A stretch of 22,583 nt of DNA. It comes from Syntrophomonas sp. UBA4922. GTDB lineage: Bacteria; Bacillota; Syntrophomonadia; Syntrophomonadales; Syntrophomonadaceae. Where the stretch lies: assembly GCA_002398825.1 (NCBI GenBank), contig DHBS01000017.1:68588-91170 (forward strand). Reading direction: 5' to 3'. A program made the translations under genes and the position numbers. Positions within the stretch are counted from its first letter, which is position 1. Each line of letters begins with the position of its first letter. Positions 1 through 6,930 of the stretch are shown here, in pieces. Under the pieces are notes generated by a model. That model saw only the letters and a program-made list of their open reading frames with translations, had not been told where the DNA came from and made no database searches.

Positions 1-20
1 ACAACAATTGTTGTCAACAA
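1..20. repeat. Overlapping palindromes at the window edge
   Basis: Positions 1-14 are a perfect 14-bp palindrome (ACAACA/TGTTGT arms around AATT halves). It overlaps a second inverted repeat, TTGTTG (8-13) and CAACAA (15-20). It lies about 60 bp upstream of the promoter at 79-107, so it could be an operator or part of an upstream feature cut by the window edge. No function is assigned. Confidence 0.35.
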
Positions 21-78
21 CCCCGTCCCCCCGACACCCCTATTGATGAGGCTGTTTCAAAAGGGGCAGCCTCCAAAA

Positions 79-107
79 TTGCAGGCTCAGATACCAGATG
101 GTATAGT
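79..107 (+). promoter_or_regulatory. Sigma-A type promoter of the nucleotidyltransferase gene
   Basis: TTGCAG (79-84), a 17-nt spacer and TATAGT (102-107) form a good vegetative promoter. Transcription would start near 114, about 35 nt upstream of the GTG start at 149. A short inverted repeat, ATACC-AGAT-GGTAT (91-104), overlaps the -10 box. Confidence 0.6.
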
Positions 108-148
108 TAATACAACAGGGAAATAATAACCATTCAGGGGGTGCTAAA

Positions 149-1219
149 GTGAAGGCAATGATAATGGCAGCAGGAGTTGGGTCGCGTTTAATGCCCCTGA
201 CCATGCATGTTCCCAAACCGATGATACCGGTGGCCAACCGGCCTTTAATGGATAATATTGTATGCTGGCTCAAAGAGCAGGGCTTCGATTCTCTGATCTG
301 TAATCTTCATTATCACCCCAAAGCCATTCGCGGCTATTTCGGCGACGGCCGCGACTGGGGTGTCAACCTGGATTATTCGCTGGAGCATGAATTGCTGGGA
401 ACCGCCGGCGGGGTGAAAAACTGCGAATGGTTTCTAGACGATTCATTTGCGGTAGTAAGCGGCGATGCCCTTACCGATATCGAACTGCAGCAGATGATGC
501 AATTCCATAAAAAACAGGGAGCCCTGGCCACCATTGCCTTAAAAGCGGTGCAGGAAGTGGAGCAGTTCGGCATCGTGGTAACCGATGACGGCCATCGTAT
601 TGAGCGTTTTCAGGAAAAACCCAGGCCGGAAGAAGCCTGCAGCCGATTGGCCAATACCGGCATTTATATCTTTGAACCCGAGATATTCAAGTACATCCCA
701 CCGCGTCAGTTTTATGATTTCGGGAAACAGCTTTTTCCTCATCTGGTCAAAATAAAAGCGCCTTTCTTCGGTATGCCGGTTTCCAATTACTGGTGCGACA
801 TCGGCAGCATCAGCAGCTATAAAGAGGCCCAGGTGGATGCACTGGTGGGGCGTGTTGCCATGTCATTGCCGGGACAGGTTGTTGCCATGAATAATGGAGC
901 CCAGGTACTGCTGGGCAAGAATGTGTCTATCGGTGACGGGGTCAACTGGCAGGGTATAAATGTGGTGGGGGACGGCTGTGTTATCGAAGATGGCGTTACC
1001 TTCTGCAATTCGGTGCTATGGAAAGACACCGTCATAGGCAGGGATAGCCGCATTGAAGAAGCTCTGCTGGGCAGCAACTGTGTTTTGGGCGCCAAGGTTT
1101 GGATCGCTCCGGGTGCCATTATAAATAGCGGCTGTGAGTTTGCCGATGGGATGCAGGTACCGGCTAACGCCAAGGTGTTCAATTCGATCGGCTCCGACCT
1201 GCAGCTGGAACAGGGCTGA
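149..1219 (+). CDS. NDP-sugar pyrophosphorylase (mannose-1-phosphate guanylyltransferase type)
   Basis: Cytoplasmic enzyme of 356 aa expected to join a sugar-1-phosphate to an NTP, giving an NDP-sugar and pyrophosphate. The N-terminal Rossmann-like nucleotidyltransferase domain (about 1-230) has the signature AAGVGSRLMPLT (7-18) followed by PKPM, LGTAGG (83-88), the metal-binding SGDALTD (104-110), EKP (156-158) and WCDIG (215-219). Residues from about 245 to 345 are glycine- and valine-rich hexapeptide-like turns, as in the left-handed beta-helix tail of GMP/ADP-glucose pyrophosphorylases. The start is GTG at 149, behind AGGGGGTG at 136-143. It appears to be a single-gene unit with its own promoter. 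The domain call is firm. The sugar and nucleotide specificity cannot be read from sequence, and mannose-1-P or glucose-1-P are both possible. Confidence 0.88.
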   Translation: MKAMIMAAGVGSRLMPLTMHVPKPMIPVANRPLMDNIVCWLKEQGFDSLICNLHYHPKAIRGYFGDGRDWGVNLDYSLEHELLGTAGGVKNCEWFLDDSFAVVSGDALTDIELQQMMQFHKKQGALATIALKAVQEVEQFGIVVTDDGHRIERFQEKPRPEEACSRLANTGIYIFEPEIFKYIPPRQFYDFGKQLFPHLVKIKAPFFGMPVSNYWCDIGSISSYKEAQVDALVGRVAMSLPGQVVAMNNGAQVLLGKNVSIGDGVNWQGINVVGDGCVIEDGVTFCNSVLWKDTVIGRDSRIEEALLGSNCVLGAKVWIAPGAIINSGCEFADGMQVPANAKVFNSIGSDLQLEQG

Positions 1220-1256
1220 CAAAAGGACAGGCAAACCCCGAATCCAGCCAACCAGA

Positions 1257-1452
1257 GGGATACCCTTGCCGGTATCCCAGACCGTCGACAAAAGCGAATA
1301 ACTGCGTTGTCCAATAGGTCCGCTCAATCAACGTACTATTTGTACGCCTCAATCGCGGGCCTATTGAGCGCCTTGCTCTTCGCTTCCGTCGCTTGCTCTG
1401 CACAGCTGGTTGACTTTGTCAACAAGCTGAGGGACACCCTTGCGGGTGTCCC
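1257..1452. repeat. Composite structured intergenic element (four stem-loops)
   Basis: Four strong inverted repeats fill this gene-free stretch. (1) 1257-1278: an 8-bp stem, GGGATACC/GGTATCCC. (2) 1312-1323 pairs with 1355-1366, 11 of 12 plus a G-U pair, enclosing CGTAC-TATTT-GTACG at 1332-1346. (3) 1403-1429: a 12-bp stem with one mismatch and a TTT loop. (4) 1431-1452: a 9-bp stem, GGGACACCC/GGGTGTCCC. Hairpins 1 and 4 match at 19 of 22 positions. Two of the differences compensate each other (a T-A pair becomes C-G), so the fold rather than the sequence seems to be kept. None has a terminator T-run. I take it for a copy of a non-coding genomic repeat family; that is inference. A 67-codon frame across it is judged spurious. 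Confidence 0.6.
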
Positions 1453-1487
1453 TGCGAAATCCTGGGTTCAAGGTTTGATAATAATGG

Positions 1488-2048
1488 CTATACTTCCAGA
1501 AGTTCCTTAAAACTCTCATCCAGCTGATCCAAACTGTAACTTTCTACCAGCTCCAGATCGGAATCCTCGATGGGGGACAAATTGATGATCTTATAACCCC
1601 CGGCTTCTCTGATCAAAAAGGCTACTTCCTTTTGCACCGGCTGTTCCTGCTGCATTACCTGATATACTACCAGGGCGCTGTATTCCCCGGTTTTGGTGTA
1701 TTCTTTTAAAACCTCGACTGACACGTCTTGTTCGGTGGGCTGGTTCTCTTCCAGGCTTTTAAGCATAGCTGCGGTTTCCTGCTCGATCTCAGCCCGGTTC
1801 TGCATCAGTTCGGCTGAGCTCATATCACGATATTGAGGCAGGTAATTAAGCGACCAAAACACACTCAAGTCATGGGCGACGGTTTCATAATCCCGGTCAA
1901 AATAGGCCTGATAAAAATGATCCACGGTTTTATCCGGAGAAGAAACATCAACAAAGGCCGCATAATAATACATTCCCGCCATTATTGCTACAATAAGTAC
2001 AGGCAATAATTTCGGCACACCGGTTCTTGCCGGGTTAGTCTGATTCAA
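1488..2048 (-). CDS. Hypothetical membrane-anchored protein
   Basis: A 186-aa protein I do not recognise. It has a short polar N-terminus, one hydrophobic segment (about residues 13-33, rich in L, V, I, M and Y) and a mostly acidic soluble domain predicted outside the cell. The soluble part begins with a TVDHFYQAYFDRDYETV stretch resembling the first helices of NTF2-like/DUF4878 folds. This is a weak resemblance, not an assignment. The start is TTG at 2048, because a strong GGGAGGTG site (2055-2062 on this strand) sits 6 nt upstream. An upstream ATG at 2108 lies inside the predicted promoter and is unlikely. It is transcribed divergently from the flavoprotein gene at 2178. Confidence 0.75.
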   Translation of the reverse strand: MNQTNPARTGVPKLLPVLIVAIMAGMYYYAAFVDVSSPDKTVDHFYQAYFDRDYETVAHDLSVFWSLNYLPQYRDMSSAELMQNRAEIEQETAAMLKSLEENQPTEQDVSVEVLKEYTKTGEYSALVVYQVMQQEQPVQKEVAFLIREAGGYKIINLSPIEDSDLELVESYSLDQLDESFKELLEV

Positions 2049-2078
2049 AGTGGGCACCTCCCGAAAATCATTAAGTTG

Positions 2079-2108
2079 ATTGTAACACTTTTGTTCATCT
2101 GAAAACAA
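2079..2108 (-). promoter_or_regulatory. Promoter of the membrane-anchored protein gene
   Basis: On the minus strand, TTGTTT (2108-2103), an 18-nt spacer and TACAAT (2084-2079) precede the RBS at 2055-2062. This supports the TTG start at 2048. A weaker plus-strand candidate for the divergent gene, TTGTTC (2091-2096) with TATTTT (2113-2118), overlaps it. Confidence 0.55.
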
Positions 2109-2177
2109 TTTGTATTTTCTCGAAAAATCCGCTGTTGCAGGCCATTATCAAACAGCACAAGCAGCTAGGAGGCTAAA

Positions 2178-3437
2178 ATGAAAAGGGTAGTGGTAGTTGG
2201 AGGAGGGCCTGCCGGGATGATGGCAGCCATCAGTGCTGCCGCCGGCGGGGCCAGGGTAAAGCTATTGGAAAAGAAATCCGCTCTGGGTAAAAAACTGGAG
2301 ATTACCGGCAAAGGCCGCTGCAATCTGACCAATTCGCGTCAGGTCGGTGAGTTTATCGCACAGTACCCGGGCAATGGCCGTTTTTTATATAGCGCATTAC
2401 ATCAATTCAGCAATCAGGATTTGATAGACTTCTTTGAAGGGCGGGGCGTAAAAACCAAGATAGAGAGAGGGCAGCGGGTTTTTCCCGCATCCGACCAGGC
2501 GGCGGATATCGTGCAAGCCTTGCACCACAGCCTCATGGAGCATGGGGTGGAAGTAATCAAGCCCTGCCGGGTCAGCGATATAGTGATAGAAGAGAGCAGG
2601 GTACTGGGGGTGAAAACCGACCAGGGCTGCATAGAAGGGGATGCTGTCATCATCGCCACCGGAGGCCTGTCGTACCCGGGAACAGGTTCAACCGGGGATG
2701 GCTATCAGTGGGCCGCAAAGGCTGGTCATAGTATAATAACCCCCCGCCCGGGATTGGTGCCTTTGGAGGCCGCAGAAACCTGGGTGAAGCAATGTCAGGG
2801 TCTCAGTCTCAAAAACGTGCAGGCCACAGCTTATGATGAAGAGGGCAGGATGATCAATCAAGAGTGCGGCGAAATGCTGTTTACCCATTTCGGGGTTTCA
2901 GGTCCCATCATTCTCACCATGAGCAGTGATATCGCCAGGTTGCTGAGCGATGAAGGTAAAAAGGTCACTCTCCATATCGATCTAAAGCCGGCCTTATCTC
3001 CGGAAAAACTGGATGAGCGGCTGCAGCGGGACTTGGAGCTCTATTCGCGCAAACAGTTCAAAAATGCCCTGATCGATCTTTTGCCCCGGCTCTTGATCCC
3101 GGTTATAGTGAGCCTGTCAGGGATCGACGCCCATAAGCCGTGCCATCAGGTCACCAGAACGGAACGCTTGAGGCTGTTGGATATTTTGAAGAAGCTGCCT
3201 TTAACCATCAGCGCAACCCGACCCATCAAAGAGGCTATTGTCACCAGAGGGGGAGTGGATGTAGCAGCGGTGGATCCACGCACCATGCAGTCCAAGCTCG
3301 CCCTTGACCTGTTTTTTGCCGGGGAGATCCTGGACATTGACGGCTATACCGGGGGGTTCAACCTGCAGGCGGCGTTCTCTACGGGTTTCGTGGCCGGCAA
3401 GTATGCAGCCCGTTATGCAGTCGATTCAACACATTGA
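2178..3437 (+). CDS. NAD(P)/FAD-dependent oxidoreductase, BaiN/HI0933 (YhiN) family
   Basis: A 419-aa soluble flavoprotein. The N-terminal FAD-binding Rossmann motif is VVVVGGGPAG (4-13), with an acidic residue closing the second strand (LLEKK). It is followed by the family signature GKKLEITGKGRCNLTNS (about 37-53). An ATGGLSYPGTGSTGDG segment sits mid-protein, and the C-terminal FAD-contact motif is FFAGEILDIDGYTGGFN. Length is typical of the family. Members are widespread and mostly uncharacterised. BaiN acts on bile-acid intermediates in one gut Clostridium, which should not be assumed here. The start at 2178 has the strong AGGAGG site 6 nt upstream. The stop (3435-3437) lies inside the promoter of the next gene. 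Substrate unknown. Confidence 0.9.
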   Translation: MKRVVVVGGGPAGMMAAISAAAGGARVKLLEKKSALGKKLEITGKGRCNLTNSRQVGEFIAQYPGNGRFLYSALHQFSNQDLIDFFEGRGVKTKIERGQRVFPASDQAADIVQALHHSLMEHGVEVIKPCRVSDIVIEESRVLGVKTDQGCIEGDAVIIATGGLSYPGTGSTGDGYQWAAKAGHSIITPRPGLVPLEAAETWVKQCQGLSLKNVQATAYDEEGRMINQECGEMLFTHFGVSGPIILTMSSDIARLLSDEGKKVTLHIDLKPALSPEKLDERLQRDLELYSRKQFKNALIDLLPRLLIPVIVSLSGIDAHKPCHQVTRTERLRLLDILKKLPLTISATRPIKEAIVTRGGVDVAAVDPRTMQSKLALDLFFAGEILDIDGYTGGFNLQAAFSTGFVAGKYAARYAVDSTH

Positions 3438-3462
3438 CGATACAGAGGCAGTCTGTTATCAT
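3434..3462 (+). promoter_or_regulatory. Promoter of the MoxR-VWA pair
   Basis: TTGACG (3434-3439), a 17-nt spacer and TATCAT (3457-3462) straddle the stop codon of the upstream flavoprotein gene. A start site near 3469 leaves a leader of about 33 nt before the ATG at 3502, so the pair can be transcribed independently. Confidence 0.55.
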
Positions 3463-3501
3463 TACCTAGTGAAATATATTACAAAATGGGGGCTTTATGT
3501 C

Positions 3502-4362
3502 ATGAGTGGGCCGCAAGGCACTTATAATGGTTCATCCGGTTACATAGTATCTGATGAATTGAGAAACAGCGTAAATATTGCCATAGCATTACAGAAACCG
3601 TTGCTGATAAAAGGGGAGCCAGGCACCGGCAAGACCATGCTGGCGCAGAGCATAGCCGACTCTCTGCAGATGGAGCTTATCATATGGAACATCAAGTCAA
3701 CTACCAAAGCCCAGGATGGTCTATATGTTTACGATACTGTCCAGCGGCTCTATGACAGTCAGTTCGGTGAGCATGACGTGTCCGACATCAAACGCTACAT
3801 TAAGATGGGCAAACTGGGGGAGGCTTTTCTTTCACCTTTGCCGGTGGTGCTCTTGATAGACGAAATCGATAAAGCTGATCTGGAATTCCCCAATGATCTT
3901 TTATGGGAACTTGACCAAATGAGTTTTTACATCCCGGAAACGCGTGAAACGGTAAAAGCCCGGCATCGCCCCATTGTGATCATCACCAGCAACGCTGAGA
4001 AGGAATTGCCTGATGCCTTTTTGCGCCGCTGTATTTTCCATTACATAGATTTTCCCAATGCGGAAGCCATGGAAAAGATTGTGGCGGTTCACCACCCCAA
4101 TTTGGAGCGAAAACTGCTGGAGCAGGCCATGGAGTCTTTTTACGCGCTGCGCAGCCTACCCAATATGCAAAAACGCCCCAGTACCAGCGAATTGATCGAC
4201 TGGCTTCAAGCTCTGGTGGTCGGCGGCGTGTCGCCCGCTCGAATTAAAAAAGAACTGCCTTTTTTGGGTGTCTTGCTGAAAAAGAATGAAGACCTGGATA
4301 TGATCCTGCAGCAACTGTCCGGTAAAACCCAAACTCGCAATGCCATGGGACGCTACCGCTAA
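3502..4362 (+). CDS. MoxR-type AAA+ ATPase
   Basis: A 286-aa cytoplasmic ATPase of the MoxR branch of AAA+ proteins, which act as chaperone-like assembly or activation factors with a VWA-domain partner. Visible motifs are Walker A GEPGTGKT (38-45), Walker B VLLIDE (116-121) and a sensor-1 ITSN segment followed by FLRR, which probably holds the arginine finger. The C-terminal helical lid starts near residue 195. I chose ATG 3502, with GGGGG upstream at 3488-3492. A GTG at 3469 is in frame but has no ribosome site and falls at the predicted transcription start. The gene ends 21 nt before its VWA partner. The pair occurs together in many bacteria; its client is not established. Confidence 0.88.
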   Translation: MSGPQGTYNGSSGYIVSDELRNSVNIAIALQKPLLIKGEPGTGKTMLAQSIADSLQMELIIWNIKSTTKAQDGLYVYDTVQRLYDSQFGEHDVSDIKRYIKMGKLGEAFLSPLPVVLLIDEIDKADLEFPNDLLWELDQMSFYIPETRETVKARHRPIVIITSNAEKELPDAFLRRCIFHYIDFPNAEAMEKIVAVHHPNLERKLLEQAMESFYALRSLPNMQKRPSTSELIDWLQALVVGGVSPARIKKELPFLGVLLKKNEDLDMILQQLSGKTQTRNAMGRYR

Positions 4363-4383
4363 AAGCGCCTTCAGGAGGATTTG

Positions 4384-5598
4384 ATGTTTACCCGTTTTTA
4401 TTATGAGTTGAAAAACCAGGGGCTGCCGGTTTCCATGAAGGAGTGGGACGCCCTTCTTGAAGCCCTGGAGGCCGATTTGTGCGGCTCCAGTCTTATCGGA
4501 TTCTATCATCTGTGCCGGGCCGTCCTGGTGAAGAGCGAAGCCCACTACGATCGTTTTGATCTGGCCTTCGCCCGCTTTTTCGAAGGGGTGGAAACCCCGG
4601 AAGGTCTGCCCGATAAGATCTGGGAATGGCTGGATAAAGAGCTGCCCGCCCGGGGGATTACCGAAGAAATGCGGCGCAATCACCGGCAGTTGGATCTGGA
4701 TGAATTGAGGCGAATGCTGGAAGAGCGCCTCAAGGAGCAGCAGGAAGAACACCACGGCGGCAGCTACTGGATTGGCACCGGCGGCACTTCTCCTTTTGGA
4801 CACTCGGGTTACCATCCGGGAGGCATAAGGGTCGGCGGTCAATCCAATAACCTTTCTGCGGTTAAAGTAGCGGGAATGCGCCGTTTCCAGGAGTTCCGCT
4901 CTGATGAGACCCTGGGTGTCAGGCAATTCCAGGTGGCTTTGCGCAAGCTGCGGCAGTTTACCTCCCGGCTGGATGGCGCAAAAACCGTATTGGATTTAGA
5001 CGGTACAATCGATAAGACCTGTCAGAATGCGGGCCGGTTGGAACTGGTATGGGAGCGCCCCCGCGAGAACAGCATCAAGGTACTGCTGCTGATGGATGCC
5101 GGGGGTTCAATGCTATCTTACAGCCGCTTGTGCAATCAGCTGTTTACCGCGGTGCATCGCTCCAGCCATTTTAAAGACTTGAAAGTTTTTTATTTTCACA
5201 ACTGCATATACGATTGGTTGTATCATTCCCCTGAATGCCGCAAGAACGATTACACTGACACCGCGTATATCCTCAACAACCTGGGTGAGGACTACCGGAC
5301 CATCATCGTGGGTGATGCCAGCATGGCTCCCTATGAATTGATGCGCTCGGGCGGGGTCATTGACTGGGATCTTTACAACGACAGAGCCGGACTGGAATGG
5401 CTGCGCGATCTGCGCCGGCATTTTGAATATTCGGTCTGGCTCAATCCGATACCGCAAAAGTACTGGGATTGGGTGGAAGGTTCATTTACTATAAAAAAGA
5501 TCAGTGAAATCTTCCCCATGCAGGAACTGACCATCGACGGGCTGGAAAAGGCCATATCCGCTCTGAGGAGTCGCCAGCGCATGGCTAAAGCCACTTAA
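4384..5598 (+). CDS. VWA-domain protein, CoxE-like/COG3825 type
   Basis: A 404-aa partner of the upstream MoxR ATPase. The N-terminal helical part ends in a charged, probably coiled stretch (about 100-125). It is followed by the family's glycine-rich signature, IGTGGTSPFGHSGYHPGG (130-147). The C-terminal VWA domain opens with LLLMDAGGSM (about 234-243). The MIDAS motif is DxGxS rather than the textbook DxSxS, a variant I recall as usual in this subfamily. The start is ATG 4384, 5 nt after AGGAGG (4373-4378). A TTG at 4381 is too close to that site. No signal peptide, so cytoplasmic. The pair probably remodels or loads an unknown protein complex. Confidence 0.85.
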   Translation: MFTRFYYELKNQGLPVSMKEWDALLEALEADLCGSSLIGFYHLCRAVLVKSEAHYDRFDLAFARFFEGVETPEGLPDKIWEWLDKELPARGITEEMRRNHRQLDLDELRRMLEERLKEQQEEHHGGSYWIGTGGTSPFGHSGYHPGGIRVGGQSNNLSAVKVAGMRRFQEFRSDETLGVRQFQVALRKLRQFTSRLDGAKTVLDLDGTIDKTCQNAGRLELVWERPRENSIKVLLLMDAGGSMLSYSRLCNQLFTAVHRSSHFKDLKVFYFHNCIYDWLYHSPECRKNDYTDTAYILNNLGEDYRTIIVGDASMAPYELMRSGGVIDWDLYNDRAGLEWLRDLRRHFEYSVWLNPIPQKYWDWVEGSFTIKKISEIFPMQELTIDGLEKAISALRSRQRMAKAT

Positions 5599-5632
5599 AA
5601 CAATATGAATCGATTATGTCGTATAACCTGGG

Positions 5633-5657
5633 CCCTCCCTTATGGGAGGGTTATTTT
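5633..5657 (+). terminator. Rho-independent terminator after the MoxR-VWA pair
   Basis: A perfect 7-bp stem CCCTCCC/GGGAGGG (5633-5639 and 5644-5650) with a TTAT loop is followed by TTATTTT. It ends the two-gene operon 35 nt after the VWA stop codon. Confidence 0.8.
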
Positions 5658-5721
5658 CGCCGCGGGCCCGGCTAAGCACGCATTATCCATTCTCGCTGCT
5701 CCGTTCGAAAACTTGATGGAG

Positions 5722-5764
5722 ACGGTTGCTGGCTTGCGCACTACTAGCGCGAGTTAACAACCGT
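5722..5764. repeat. Symmetric hairpin overlapping a gene end
   Basis: An outer stem of 7 bp (ACGGTTG 5722-5728 with CAACCGT 5758-5764), a symmetric 4/4 internal loop, an inner 7-bp stem with one G-U pair (CTTGCGC/GCGCGAG) and a 7-nt loop. It contains the stop codon and last codons of the minus-strand membrane protein. No T-run follows, so it is not a standard terminator. It may stabilise the mRNA end or be a repeat copy. Confidence 0.45.
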
Positions 5765-6157
5765 ATCTCTTGGTCCAATCAGTTTTAAAATCCATAAACA
5801 CAATATAATTAAAAAAATATGTGGGATAGAAAAAGCCCAATGAGCAACGAAATTGTCAGAAAATGCCGGAGGATAATCGGTAATTTCGCCGCTATGGAAT
5901 ATAAACCAGAGTATTATCGGAGGTATTTGAATAACCGTGCCTATATAAAGGAGCAATCGTGTTCCGATGCCATGAGTCGTAAAAAACGCAAGAATAAGTA
6001 ATGACGCTCCTAAACCCTCACTGAAATATCCCCATAGCTCTACCTCTGATTCTAAAGGACCATACAACTCGTGAGCATAGCTATATCCCAGCAGGATGCT
6101 GCCAATAGCCAATAAAATCATTAAGATACTTTTTCGATTGCGCATATTAACCCCCAT
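5744..6157 (-). CDS. Hypothetical 4-helix membrane protein
   Basis: A small protein of 137 aa (133 if the second ATG at 6145 is used), not recognised. Four hydrophobic segments span most of its length: an N-terminal one after a basic MRNRK start, then GASLLILAFF, a third beginning LLLYIGTVIQIPPIILWFIF, and a C-terminal one with IFLIILCLWIL. Both ATGs have purine-rich sites (GAGGGAG and GGGGG), so the start is open. The gene is visibly more AT-rich than its neighbours and lies antisense to the flanking operons, next to a 37-bp duplication and a gene remnant. It may be a recent arrival. Function unknown. Confidence 0.65.
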   Translation of the reverse strand: MGVNMRNRKSILMILLAIGSILLGYSYAHELYGPLESEVELWGYFSEGLGASLLILAFFTTHGIGTRLLLYIGTVIQIPPIILWFIFHSGEITDYPPAFSDNFVAHWAFSIPHIFLIILCLWILKLIGPRDTVVNSR

Positions 6158-6194
6158 TATCTCCCTCTATATGCTATCATTTCATGACATCCTT

Positions 6195-6268
6195 TTCTGA
6201 TATACGAATTAATAATATAGATCATTTCAAGTTCTGATATACGAATTAATAATATAGATCATTTCAAG
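6195..6268. repeat. Perfect 37-bp tandem duplication
   Basis: Positions 6195-6231 and 6232-6268 are identical over 37 bp and directly adjacent. The unit is AT-rich and contains ATATACGAATTAATAATAT. It lies about 40 bp upstream of the minus-strand membrane protein gene. A perfect copy implies a recent slippage or duplication event, or a conserved doubled regulatory site. Confidence 0.9.
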
Positions 6269-6291
6269 GCCAATCGTGCGCGCCTTTTTTG

Positions 6292-6459
6292 TTACCGGTT
6301 ACGTTTTGCGGTTCTGTCATGATATACAATCAGAGTAATTGTATTTAATATTATGGTAACAATGAGAAGAACTGCTGCAGCCAATGCTACAGCAGCGCTC
6401 ACCGGCCTAGTTTGAAAAATCCCTTGCTTGATGGCTTGATTGTGATATATTGAGACATA
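6292..6459 (-). pseudogene. Possible remnant: C-terminal tail of a membrane permease
   Basis: On the minus strand, 55 sense codons run from just after an in-frame TGA (6460-6462) to a TAA at 6292-6294. The peptide contains FQTRPVSAAVALAAA, then a long hydrophobic run (VLLIVTIILNTITLIV), then YHDRTAKRNR before the stop. This resembles the last helix and basic tail of an ABC-type permease. There is no start codon with a ribosome site, and no upstream part of such a gene. It could be a decayed fragment or chance. Apart from the 37-bp duplication, it is all I see in the gap 6158-6480. Confidence 0.35.
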
Positions 6460-6480
6460 TCATTGAAAGGTGTGGCATGG

Positions 6481-6906
6481 TTGACAATCCTTTTGGGCAT
6501 ACTGGCCTCTTTAATACTCGCTACTTATAGTATCTATTTTCTTAAGATTATCAGGGGTTATCCCCAGGAATTTGAGCTGGAATTATTGGATGCCCTGCAA
6601 AACTGGCTGCAGGAAAGCAATACTAAAGCTCTGTGGATACTCCTGTGGGCTTCGGTTTTGTTTGAAGTGGTCTATTTCAGCCTGGTGTTCCTGGCCGTTT
6701 CCAACCCCGTCACCCTGGCTTTGACAGGGTTAATAATAGTAATAGAAATGTGGCATCTTAGTGTGGTATTTGTGAACTTTCGGAACTTTTTTGGCGGCCG
6801 CATCACTTGCGCCGGGATTTTTAACTGGAAGTTGGAGCGCATCAGTGCGATGGGATTTTTTACCCATTCTTTGATCGTGCTCCTTACTCTGCTCTTCTTA
6901 ACCTAG
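6481..6906 (+). CDS. Hypothetical 4-helix membrane protein next to the DUF815 gene
   Basis: About 141 aa with four predicted membrane helices (roughly residues 2-22, 50-72, 75-100 and 120-141). The loop after the first helix is acidic (EFELELLDALQNWLQE). I do not recognise a family. The start is uncertain. TTG 6481 has AAAGGTG (6466-6472) 8 nt upstream and is preferred; GTG 6472 and TTG 6463 are in frame but lack good sites. It ends 24 nt before the DUF815 ATPase, so the two are probably co-transcribed. Possible promoters with TATATT (6446-6451) or TATCAT (6458-6463) lie just upstream, each with a poor -35. Confidence 0.7.
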   Translation: MTILLGILASLILATYSIYFLKIIRGYPQEFELELLDALQNWLQESNTKALWILLWASVLFEVVYFSLVFLAVSNPVTLALTGLIIVIEMWHLSVVFVNFRNFFGGRITCAGIFNWKLERISAMGFFTHSLIVLLTLLFLT

Positions 6907-6930
6907 TCGTGCTTTTCAGGAGGAATGTTG

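Noticed and set aside
817..1314. 165-codon minus-strand frame over the nucleotidyltransferase
   Set aside because: Shadow of the hexapeptide-repeat region and part of the hairpin element; no recognisable domain.
1307..1510. 67-codon plus-strand frame
   Set aside because: It lies across the hairpin element, has no ribosome binding site, and its bases are accounted for by four inverted repeats; its end also runs into the minus-strand gene.
4156..4926. 256-codon minus-strand frame
   Set aside because: It is antisense to both the MoxR and VWA genes, whose motifs are intact; its composition reflects the opposite strand.
5819..6001. 60-codon plus-strand frame
   Set aside because: Antisense to the 4-helix membrane protein, with no ribosome site.
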